Source: Pleurotus djamor
Taxonomy: Eukaryota > Basidiomycota > Agaricomycetes > Agaricales > Pleurotaceae
Assembly (NCBI GenBank): GCA_029747585.1
Contig: JAPEVF010000579.1
Span: 1-29,377, forward strand
Reading direction: 5' to 3'
Length of the DNA stretch: 29,377 nucleotides
The translations under genes were made by a program, and so were the position numbers. Below are positions 20,175 to 28,184 of the stretch, in pieces. The notes beneath the pieces were generated by a model. It worked only from the letters and a program-made list of their open reading frames with translations, had not been told where the DNA came from and ran no database searches. Numbering within the stretch: the first letter of the stretch is position 1; each line of letters starts with the position of its first letter.

Positions 20175-21050
20175 TGTCAGTAACAGCCGGGAATGAAATA
20201 CGCACCTAAACCCTCGTCGATTCGTGTATACGTCGTTCCTTTTGAGCTAGTAGGCCGGAGCGAGTCAAATTGGCGTCGGGAGGGTGTTAAAACGGCGTCG
20301 AATCGTTGTTTTTGGCCCAGAAAGGAAGGATAGCGATAAAATGGAGTCGATTTGTATAGATATCGTTCGTGGAGGGTGCCGGTTAGAAGGAAAATGAAGG
20401 AGTACCGAAAAAATGGAGATTTTCGATGTATACATCGTTCGGGATGGTGGAGAGCGCGTGCGAGGTGCCGTTTGGAAGGGAAACGAAGGGGAGATGGCGC
20501 AGAACCGATAAAATGGGGAATTTCTGTACATATATTGCTTTTCAGACCATCCAGAGCCGNAAAAAAAGAGAAAACGCACCGAAAACTGCCTCGAGTCACC
20601 CACATATTGCTATTCCGCGTTCGAACGAGCTGGCAAGCGAGAGGGTTGCGTTGGTCTTGAAGGAATAAGGATGAGGGAGTTGGGGAGCTTCTTGGGACCG
20701 ATAAAATGGCACATTTCTGTATATACATTGTCATTCATCGTCTCGGAACCAAAAGAAATGGGAAACGTACGTTTTTACTCGAATGCGAGGGCTTAAGGAC
20801 CGATAAAATGAAGAATTTCTGTATATATATTGTTCATCAGCAACGGAAGTAACTCCAGTGACTCGCATGCTTACCAGTATGACGTGTAGAGTTCCCGTAG
20901 AGTAGAGGGTTGATTCGGGGGACTGTGGTTGGTTCTGTCGTGAAAAAATCCGGTCTTGGGTCTTGCAACGCGTCGTTCCGAGAGTCGGGAGGAGGGTAAG
21001 CGAGGGTACCTACAAAATGGAGCATTTCTGTATATATATCGTTGATCAGG
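20154..21050 (-). repeat. Array of about nine diverged motifs spanning 3' splice sites (minus strand)
   Basis: A roughly 40-bp motif recurs at 20154, 20204, 20332, 20404, 20503, 20578, 20697, 20799 and 21008. On the plus strand the best copies read ACCGATAAAATG..GAATTTCTG followed by TATATATATTGTTCATCAG. On the minus strand the motif contains TATATACAG/AAATTC, that is a 3' splice site and the first bases of an exon. Five copies pair with a good donor to give introns of uniform size: 21082-21028 (55 nt), 20874-20819 (56), 20770-20717 (54), 20579-20524 (56) and 20205-20163 (43). The exon starts encode a recurring K-(C/F/I)-x-I-(L/F)-S-V peptide. The copy at 21027 has TAG in place of the Ser codon, so at least part of the array is decayed. 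Confidence 0.65.
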
Positions 21051-21082
21051 GCAACTTTTAGCTCGAGAATTAACATGCTTAC

Positions 21083-22014
21083 CAGTTCCACAAGCCGAAA
21101 CAAAGATACAAACAGGTCGAGTCTATCGGCTTCGTGTCGACTCGGGATCATCAGAGAGTGGTTTCGAGACGTTTTCGGAGCGAGCAAAAGTCGAAGTAAG
21201 GAGAGTGGAGGAGGAGGGGAGTGGAATGTGGATGGCTAGTCCAAACCCGACGACGAAAACGTCGGGTCCATCGGGTCCAGAAAATGAGAAAAAAGTGTCC
21301 GAAAAAAGGGAGGATGTAAAAGGTCCAGCACGAGATTAAATAGATATGAGGGTGGCTGAGTGGTGGACAGGGAAGGCATGGGCGGCGGAACGATGGTGGT
21401 GGTGTGGAGGAAGGGAAGAAGTTCAGAGTCCGATCGCCAAAGTGGAAAGTGCCGCCAAGTGCATCAGGGGCTCGGGAGTCAGCGTTCACCGAAAATTCAA
21501 GTCCACCGCTGCATCGTCAATTACACCCAATTCTTGCATTGTAGAAATTTGCAATAGATGTATGAGTATGAGTCTAGCACGAGCTGCGAGCGTCAGTCAA
21601 GGCATTTCAGTCGCGCGAGCAAATTTTATTCACGGCTGATCTCCCCTTTCCCGCTCCTATCCCTCCTTCTCCTCCTCGTTCTTCGCGTTTACTACCCTCC
21701 ACATCGTCCAGCTCTTGCACCAGCTGTACAAATAGGCGCCCATGGTGTACCAGAGACGTGGTCTAGTCAATAACTGCCAGCAGAACTGAGGCAGGGACAA
21801 CGGGGAATGAAGCGATAAGAACCTCTCCCCGTCGTACTATTCATCTCGTTCTTTCGTTTCAAGCGGGCACTTGGCTGCCTAGGCTGTGGGTCCTCGGCGC
21901 TAGGACCCTTCGCTTAGCTCTGAGCCGAGTAGTACCCTGCCACAACTTTTTTTTTCTGCCTCTAGAATCCCGTTCATTCGGAAACGCACGATTCCGCACT
22001 CCTCCCCGTCTCCC
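21083..22014. other. Intergenic stretch before the plus-strand promoter
   Basis: No supportable gene. ORFs on both strands here are short and of low complexity (TTC/CTC- or GGT/GGA-rich). The stretch leads into the core promoter at 22015. Confidence 0.4.
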
Positions 22015-22128
22015 TATAAATACCCAGTCAACTTTTGGTCAAACTCATCATCAAATCTCACCTTCTCTCCTCTCCTCTCATCCTCTCTCATCCTCTCTAN
22101 TTTTCTCCTTTCTTCTCCACCACTCTCA
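22015..22128 (+). promoter_or_regulatory. Core promoter: TATA box and CT-rich initiation region
   Basis: TATAAATA at 22015-22022 is followed at about 22060-22128 by a long CT stretch made of repeated CTCTCATC units, the standard layout of a strong fungal promoter. It points into the intron-rich leader and the spliced ORF at 22641. Confidence 0.7.
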
Positions 22129-22640
22129 TCCTCAACCAACCAGGTTTATCACACTCATCAGTGTCGTTCTCAACTCTTCGCTGGTTAGTAAGTCTTGACT
22201 TTTGATAATTATGTCTCGTCTCTTTACTGACCTTTACTTTTATCTAGACTTTGCTTTTAATCTTGACCGAAATCATTCAGCGTCGACTTCAAACAGTAAC
22301 GCAAATCATTGATCACGACTCATCACTCTTCGCCCCAGGCTTATCTATTCATGGCCGCCGCTGTGATCACTGGTAAGCGACAAAATTCTTTATTATTCAC
22401 AACGTCGTTATTGACTTTGCCCATATACTCTCTTCTAGAGTCACAAATATCGTGTCGAGCATTTCCCTTTCATTTGTAAGTAACCTGTTTCACTTAGGTT
22501 TCGGCTAGGCTGAACTCGTCACTTGCGATCTTACTAACCTCATCTTTCATCAAAGTCAATTTCGTGTCTACTCCACTTTGTGAGTCCTTTATTTTCATCA
22601 GTAACCTTTACTTGACTTGTTGACTATTTTCTTACTAGAC
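22129..22640 (+). other. Intron-rich 5' leader with a possible spliced upstream ORF
   Basis: Four consensus introns can be read: 22188-22247, 22373-22438, 22476-22555 and 22580-22638, separating very short exons. An ATG at 22351 (MAAAVITESQISCRAF) stays open across three of the junctions and ends in a TGA at 22645-22647 that overlaps the main ATG at 22641 (ATGTCTGA). Such an overlapping upstream ORF could regulate translation of the main ORF. This rests on splice consensus only. Confidence 0.45.
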
Positions 22641-23334
22641 ATGTCTGACCGCGCCGGACAACTTGCAAGAATTGAAGTAAGTAAGTCATGTTCTTCATTA
22701 TTTATACATTACTGAATGACTAGAGTTTCTTAGGGACACCGGCTCCTCCATCCACCACAGGTGCTCGTCGCTGCCATCGACGACGAGCAGAGTTTCAACG
22801 CCGTGGGCAATGGGCATAGGTACGTACATAATTCACTAGCCGATCATGACCTCATTGCTCAGTGCTCACTTCGCCATTGTCCTTAGGCGAGCCTACCGAT
22901 CGTGTTCGGTTCCTCAACGTTCCGGCTGGACTAATCGATCAGTGAGTAACGTCGATCATTTTACGAACGGACTGGACTGACTTACCCTGCTAGATCTTTT
23001 GCTGCTCCGAGATGAGAGTACCTGATCTCGACCACCCTCACTCATCCCCATCTGCCTACACCTCCTACTCGCGCCAACTCATCTTCGTGTGTTTGAAGCC
23101 AATGTCCCTGTATTCCGGTGAGTCTGAATGACCTCATGGATGTTGCTCACTCACTTTGTTTCTAGGTTTGACTGCGGGGCCTCACCAACGGCCTCGAATA
23201 CACTTACTCATGGCCTACTCATCCCCATCTGCCTACACCTCGATCGTAGGCATGGAACTTGATCGGGTAAGTTGTTTGTTTCGTTCCCAAAATGGTTTAC
23301 TCACCTCTTCCTTCCCACCTGTTAGAATCTTTGA
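22641..23334 (+). CDS. Small spliced ORF of unknown function (136 aa model)
   Basis: Exons 22641-22676, 22734-22819, 22887-22941, 22994-23117, 23166-23266 and 23326-23334 join in frame across introns of 57, 67, 52, 48 and 59 nt with good GTRNGT...YAG ends; the total is 411 nt including the stop. The product starts MSDRAGQLARIEGHRLL and contains HSSPSAYTS twice, encoded by a repeated exon block. It has no recognised domain, no signal peptide and no membrane segment. It follows a strong core promoter, so transcription is likely, but the coding claim is weak because the same block recurs downstream in decayed form. It could be the 5' part of a longer, broken gene that extends into the module array. 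Confidence 0.4.
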
Positions 23335-23850
23335 CCACATCATCACGAACCAATCCGGCAACTAGAGGCGCACAAAACATGAAAGGTAAGCTATTCAGCC
23401 TTCGTACCTGAGACCCCAAAGGAGCTGACCTGAATATTTAGGCGTGCCGTGACGAAAACGGATGCACANCCCCCCGAAAAACATGAATATTGAGGCATGC
23501 CGTGACGAAAACACGAACCCCCCAGATTCCCACTTTGTTTGCGGGGATTTTAGGACTCTCGGGGACGTCACCAACGACCTCGAATACACCTACTCATCCC
23601 CGTCTGCCTACACCTCGATTGTAGGCATGGGAATCAATCAGGCAAGTCCCTTGTTTCATTCCCAAAACAGTGTACTCACCGGGATCACTTTTCCCTTAGC
23701 ATCTTAATTTCCTTCCCCGCAACAAAGTGGAGGAGCTAGAAAGGCTCGAGACATAAAAGGCAAGCCCTACGCCTATCGCTTCTGGGATGTACAAAGAGCT
23801 GACATGAGTAATCAAGCTTTCCCTGACCAAAAACTCAAGTTTACCCGAAA
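23180..23850 (+). repeat. Diverged tandem duplication, unit about 376 bp
   Basis: The block at about 23189-23510 is repeated at about 23568-23850. Both contain a CCTCGAATACAC...CTCATCCCC(A/G)TCTGCC exon, an intron starting with GTAAGTTG or GCAAGTCC, a pyrimidine-rich acceptor, and a second GGTAAGC/GGCAAGC segment. A third partial copy of the CTCATCCCCATCTGCC block lies at 23041. In the second copy the donor is GC instead of GT. Confidence 0.75.
23431..23512 (+). repeat. 53-bp tandem repeat
   Basis: TGAATATTTAGGCGTGCCGT followed by GACGAAAAC (23431-23459) recurs at 23484 with two differences. The copies are separated by a C/A-rich stretch that includes an N at 23469. A weaker third version lies near 23805. 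Confidence 0.8.
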
Positions 23851-23979
23851 ATGCACAAATTCTTGAATATCTCATCCCCTGCGATACGCGCGTCAATAAC
23901 GCTCATATATTCACTCTGGTACGCTCCTAATAGTCCTTTGATAACGTTTGCGAGAGCTAAGATCAAGATCTTGGCTAGT

Positions 23980-24009
23980 AATTCCGTTTTTCGTCCTCCA
24001 TGCGGAATT
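23980..24009 (+). other. Hairpin in a module (AATTCCG/CGGAATT)
   Basis: A perfect 7-bp stem closes a 16-nt loop that contains CGTCCTCCATG. The same loop word lies in the hairpin at 25331-25383, at the matching place of another module. Confidence 0.6.
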
Positions 24010-25036
24010 TTCGATTCCTCCATGGGATGCGCATGCAGCGGGATAGAACCGACTATCCCTGAGAGGTACGTGATAGTATCATCTTCACCCAAATTTACGA
24101 AACGCTCACTGCAATACTCATCGTTTTAGGACGAATTCCGTTTCCGACCGATCCGAAAATTTTGAATTCCCAACCCAATTCGAGATATAACCGCACAAGT
24201 CTTATTCCCCCAGACTACGACATCCATACCGCAGCTATGACCAAGTTCACAGACCCTTGGTATTCGATTTCAAAGATCTAGCCGGCACCCTCCTCTTCGC
24301 GCCGAAAACACGCATTAGGCCCGAACGCACGTCATTATCGCCAGGGAAGTGGTCTAGAAACCATATTAAATCATCAGTACGTCATAAGATTATGTTTCCA
24401 CAACGATTCACTCACATCTTGCTAGTTTGTCTTTCCCCCATCAAATCCTTGGTTTCCTCAAAGGGAATCAAGGATTCCTAGCCGACCTTGAACGGATGGC
24501 TTACGATTCTTGTACCCTCAAGGTCCTACATCATCCTTGCATCCCTGACCAAGTTTACGAAGCGCTAATCGCAGAATTGCGATTTCGGTGCTCTGGTCGT
24601 CCCCTTGACCCCGGGATCAGAAATCTTCGAAGACAACGGGTACGACGCATGCGCAACGATCTGTAATCAACCATGACGTTAATGTGAGTGTTCCTGGACC
24701 ACTGGATTGACTATTTCACTCACAAATTCGCACTTTTCACTTTTCCCATCTCCCAACAGAATCCTTGATTTTCTTGCTCAAATCTTGACTGAACGGTTAG
24801 ATTATCGTTTATAATTCACGGTACGTCATCCATACTTCGTCTAGCATCATGACCGAAGCCCTGACGACTGAATCCAGGGTCTAGCCATCCCATCTCCCTC
24901 CCCTTCGCCACAAATCCTCGAATAACTCACCAACGCCGAAACGCTGGCCTAACAAAGCTACACCCCCAAGTTCCCAGATCACATGCGCGTGTCCACCCGA
25001 GTTTACGAAAGGCTAGAAGATGATCTTGACATTTCC

Positions 25037-25058
25037 GTCCAAAGGTGTCCCTTTGGAC
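25037..25058 (+). other. Hairpin in a module (GTCCAAAGG/CCTTTGGAC)
   Basis: A perfect 9-bp stem with a TGTC loop, downstream of the TRVYERL block of the module anchored at 24912 and followed by CCGAAATTTTCG as in sister modules. Confidence 0.75.
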
Positions 25059-25330
25059 CCAAATCCCGAAATTTTCGATTTTCGGACGGAATTCTTGATG
25101 TATCGGCTAGCTTCTTGTTGTAACTTCGAGGTTAGTCGTCTATGAGTCGTTGAGTATCGGCTACAGATCGCTGACTTCCGTATTTAGGACGTTACCTCTG
25201 GTTCTTCCCCCGACCACGCAGAAATTCTTGAATAACTCCATAACTCCGAAACGCTGGCGGACCGAAACTATACACCCGAGCTCATACATCATGCGTGTAT
25301 GTTGACCCGAGTTTATGGGAGGCTACGGTG

Positions 25331-25383
25331 AGATTTCAAAAATTCGACCATGGACGTCCTCCATGGACCGAATTTTGAAATTT
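25331..25383 (+). other. Long imperfect hairpin in a module, 24-nt arms
   Basis: Arms 25331-25354 and 25360-25383 are nearly perfect inverted repeats (AGATTTCAAAAATTCG + ACCATGGA against TCCATGGACC + GAATTTTGAAATTT read in reverse complement) around a CGTCC loop. It occupies the same module position as the hairpin at 25037. Confidence 0.75.
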
Positions 25384-25950
25384 GATGAAAACACCGGGGA
25401 AGCGCTGGGGGTATGACCGTAGGATGTCTACGAAGCGTATGTGAGTTGGTTCGTAGCTGCTACTGTGTGCGTTACTTACTTATCTTCGATTTTTTGATTC
25501 CTCCCCCCCAACAGACACCTTTGATTTCTTCATCCGAAACTTATCCGTATGCCTCGAACGTTGCGGAAGCTTGGAGGTATGTGCTTCGAGCATCTTGTAG
25601 TGTGTTTACGAGGCCCTGAACAATGGTTTTAGTAGGTCAGTCATGACTCAGCCCTCCGAGCCGGCACCTTCAAAAATCACTCGCACGCGCAAAACATCGA
25701 GGGAAGAAGATGTATTGGGGGTATATAAAACATGTGTGAGTACTCGTAAGTGATGTACGGACCTACCTTTGTCCGTCTACCCAACTCTTTACTCACCCTC
25801 CCTCCCAGCAGAAATCCGTCAATATCTCATCCCCCTCGAAACGCCTCCGTCCAGCGATGAGACCCTCTTGGTCGTGCATGTTCAGGCTACCTCTGGCCTA
25901 GTTTGCGAAAGGATTGGTTGGATATTGGGTGAGTCGTCGTTGATTTTTTT

Positions 25951-27088
25951 AAATTCANTTTTTTTTCGATTTTTCGTGGTCGGGGAAGTGTTTGGTTCGT
26001 TTGAGGATGTTGAACATGTTTTGACGGGTTCGTGTATGTTGTGGGTGGTAGCCTGCTTCGAGTTCCAGGTGCTCCGTGGGCGTGGAGATGGTTGAAGGGG
26101 AGGAAGGAAGGTAGGTGGTGGGAAGGAAGACGGTTGGTGGGGAAGGTTGAGTTGGATCGCGAGGGGAAGGGTTGTGGGTGGTTCGCATAGGATATCTAGT
26201 TGTAATGTAAGCTATGTCCACCTTGTATAATCATATATAAGACTCACTCTATGCAATAGAACCTTTTTTGCGATCCCAACACATCATCCGAGTCCAACAA
26301 ATTGAGTTTGAATTTGCGGAAAATCGAGTTTTTGGTCGAGGGAAGCAAGCGCGATGGGTTCGTATGAGTTGTGCAGGGGGGGTCTTTGCGTACTCGAGGT
26401 GAGTGGTCAGTCAAGTGGGAGGGAGTTGGGATGGCTTTGTGTGAGCGCGGTCGTGCTCAGCCTTGAGTTTGAGGGAGGGAGTGAGGAATGGAGGGAGAGG
26501 AGAGAAGGGAGAGAAGGGAGAGAAGAGAAGAGAGGGAAGGGAAAGGAAAGGAAGCTGAGAGGATGCGAGGGCGCATGTAGGTGCTGGATTCGCCTTGGAC
26601 CGTGATGGAAGGGAGGAAAGATGGTCGTTGGTGGCTGTGAGAGAGAGATGGATGGGATGATTTGGTGCGTTGGATGCGGCTGATGTTGGGTGCGTCTGGT
26701 CGGATTTGTGGGTTTAGGAGGGGAAGATTGTGGTTGTGGAGATGAGTGGATGTTGGAGGTGGGGTTTCGACTGGATGGGTGTTGAAGAGGGCGACGCAAG
26801 GGTTGGTGCATGCTGGAAAGTTGCCATATTGGGATTTTGGAGGGGATAGATGCGGGGACAAGAGCGGAAAAAGAGTTGGTTTTGTGAGTTTGACTAGTCT
26901 TCGAGTCCGCATGCAGATGGGGGAGGCTCAAGCTATGCCGTGATGACAAGGTATCAGTACGAAAGTGAGCCAATATTAATCGAAGCTATTGAGGTGTTCT
27001 GGTTAAGTCACTTCCAATGATTCCCACGATCAGAGTAAGTAAGTACCTGAGTTATCCNAAGTTCACACCCTTCTCCNTACTTTCCTCC
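25951..27088. other. Gene-free stretch with polypurine tract, upstream of TSR3
   Basis: The plus strand is strongly purine-rich (GGAAGG, GAGAAGGGAG) from about 26080 to 26160 and most of all at 26466-26555. On the minus strand this is a CT-rich tract of the kind found at promoters, so a leftward promoter is possible. Long minus-strand ORFs here are only Ser/Pro/Thr low-complexity translations of that tract. An N lies at 25968. The last about 100 bp should hold the TSR3 promoter; no clear TATA box was seen. Confidence 0.5.
26466..26555 (+). repeat. Polypurine (GA-rich) tract
   Basis: About 90 bp almost purely of G and A, with GGGAGAGAA repeated several times. Such tracts can form triplex or slipped DNA and often mark promoters on the opposite strand in fungi. 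Confidence 0.8.
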
Positions 27089-28184
27089 ATGACCAAAAAT
27101 TCCAAACAAAGCTCAAAATCTCCCAGAAACCGTGGACATCGTGGCCGTGGTCGAGGCGGCTTNAAGTACTCCCAGCGCGAAGCTGGGTCTTCTGATATCG
27201 TGCAACGAGCTCACGATCCCAGTGACGAAGAAGAAAATGGTGCGACCTTCAAATTCGCTTTCATGAATTCGACTCAACGCTGACCAGGCAGCGATGATGA
27301 AGAGATACATATTGAGGTCCCAGTAGCGATGTGGGTGAGCATTTTCAAACTTGAATCCTCCAGATTTTCACCTTGCGTAATAGGATTTCGACCATTGCGA
27401 CCCAAAGCGTTGCTCAGGGAAGAAATTGGCGCGGCTGGGTTTGATCAAGGAACTACGCGTAGGATCAAGGTTCAGAGGGATAGTGGTTTCGTGAGTACTC
27501 TTGGTGCTCTCCATATCTTATGTCTGATCTCAGCTTCTTACAGCCCGAAAGGCAANCAGGTGCTTAGNCCCGCAGATCGTGACATCATCTCTGCAGATGG
27601 TCTGGCAGTCGTTGAATGCTCATGGGCTCGTCTCGAAGACGTTCCGTTTAACAAGATATCCAGCCCTCATGAAAGGCTGCGTGCGTTNTGCTTCTTTGAT
27701 TTTCANACNGGAANCATTCACCACCGTCTGTTCAGTNCCATACCTCATCGCAACGAATCCCACAAACTACGGGAAACCATGGCGATTAAACTGCGTGGAA
27801 GCGCTGGCTGCTGCCTTCTACATCACTGGATTCGACGAATATGCCGAACGCCTGTTAGACGGCTTTGGTTGGGGCGGGAGTTTCTACAAAGTTAATAAGT
27901 AAGCGCAGTTTTTATCCCATTATCATACTCCACCGTATTTACTCAGGGTAGGCCCTATATTGTTAAGTATCGTGAATGCAATGACTCTGACGAAATATCC
28001 AAAATGCAAGAAACAATCATCGCNGANNTAGATCGGCAATACGAAGCTTCAAGANATCGTACCGGTGAGCCTNGCCGCTCTAATCTCCTTCGAAGATCCT
28101 GAGGACGCAGATGATCTGCTCGTGGCCAATCCCAATCATCGACAATCTGATGATGACGACGAGGCTCACGATCGTGAAATATAA
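27089..28184 (+). CDS. TSR3: 18S rRNA aminocarboxypropyltransferase Tsr3
   Basis: Tsr3 transfers the 3-amino-3-carboxypropyl group of S-adenosylmethionine to the hypermodified pseudouridine of 18S rRNA, a late cytoplasmic step in 40S maturation. The start ATG at 27089 gives a basic, Arg/Gly-rich N-terminus ([10 protein letters not shown]) and an acidic stretch. The conserved core then reads [38 protein letters not shown]-type [53 protein letters not shown] and a C-terminal [10 protein letters not shown] plus acidic tail. Six introns fit frame and consensus: 27240-27286, 27335-27383, 27491-27543, 27681-27735, 27899-27951 and 28065-28110. With them the frame is open to the TAA at 28182-28184. 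About 15 N bases lie in or just before the gene. Its stop codon sits on the first bases of direct repeat copy 2. Confidence 0.93.

Larger units (their letters stand above)
19203..20379. repeat. Large direct repeat, copy 1
   Basis: The sequence from TATAATACCTAAGCGTGG at 19203 matches 28180-29377 almost base for base. I count about eight substitutions and two insertions in copy 2 (5 bp, a CTACT duplication, and 16 bp before CTCAGAGG) over about 1.18 kb. The offset is 8977 bp, becoming 8998 after the insertions. The homology starts abruptly: the bases left of 19203 and 28180 are unrelated. The right end of the homology is unknown because copy 2 runs into the window end. Confidence 0.97.
23326..25950 (+). 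repeat. Array of about 300-bp exon/intron-like modules with an I-L-(E/D)-(Y/F)-L anchor
   Basis: Nine anchors were found, each made of a pyrimidine-rich tract, then (A/C)AG or CA, then a word like AAATTCTTGAATATCTC. They lie at 23326, 23699, 23857, 24443, 24760, 24912, 25222, 25515 and 25812. The gaps 317, 310, 293 and 297 bp, plus 586 (twice 293), indicate a unit near 300 bp. Translated anchors read AQILEYLIP, HQILGFL, NRILDFL, PQILE-stop-L, AEILE-stop-L and PAEIRQYLIP. Later blocks also align (TRVYERL, TRVYGRL and DQVYEAL). Several copies have in-frame stops, two at the same codon, so most modules are decayed or non-coding. The copy at 25769-25950 is the most open. A distant F-box-like start (LPAEI...) is conceivable but unproven. 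Confidence 0.65.

Noticed and set aside
20177..20734. 185-aa minus-strand ORF as an unspliced gene
   Set aside because: It reads straight through several predicted introns of the 40-bp motif array and contains an N; the spliced reading is more consistent between repeats.
26407..26973. 188-aa minus-strand ORF rich in Ser, Pro, Thr and His
   Set aside because: It is a translation of the polypurine tract, with overlapping open frames of equal quality and no domain or splice support.
27239..27290. In-frame TGA in the TSR3 N-terminal part, suggesting a pseudogene
   Set aside because: A 47-nt intron (27240-27286) with good donor, branch-like CTGAC and CAG acceptor removes it and restores the acidic stretch.
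28065..28110. Frameshift near the TSR3 C-terminus
   Set aside because: A 46-nt intron with GTGAGC donor, CTAAT branch-like site and GCAG acceptor joins the frame to [10 protein letters not shown].
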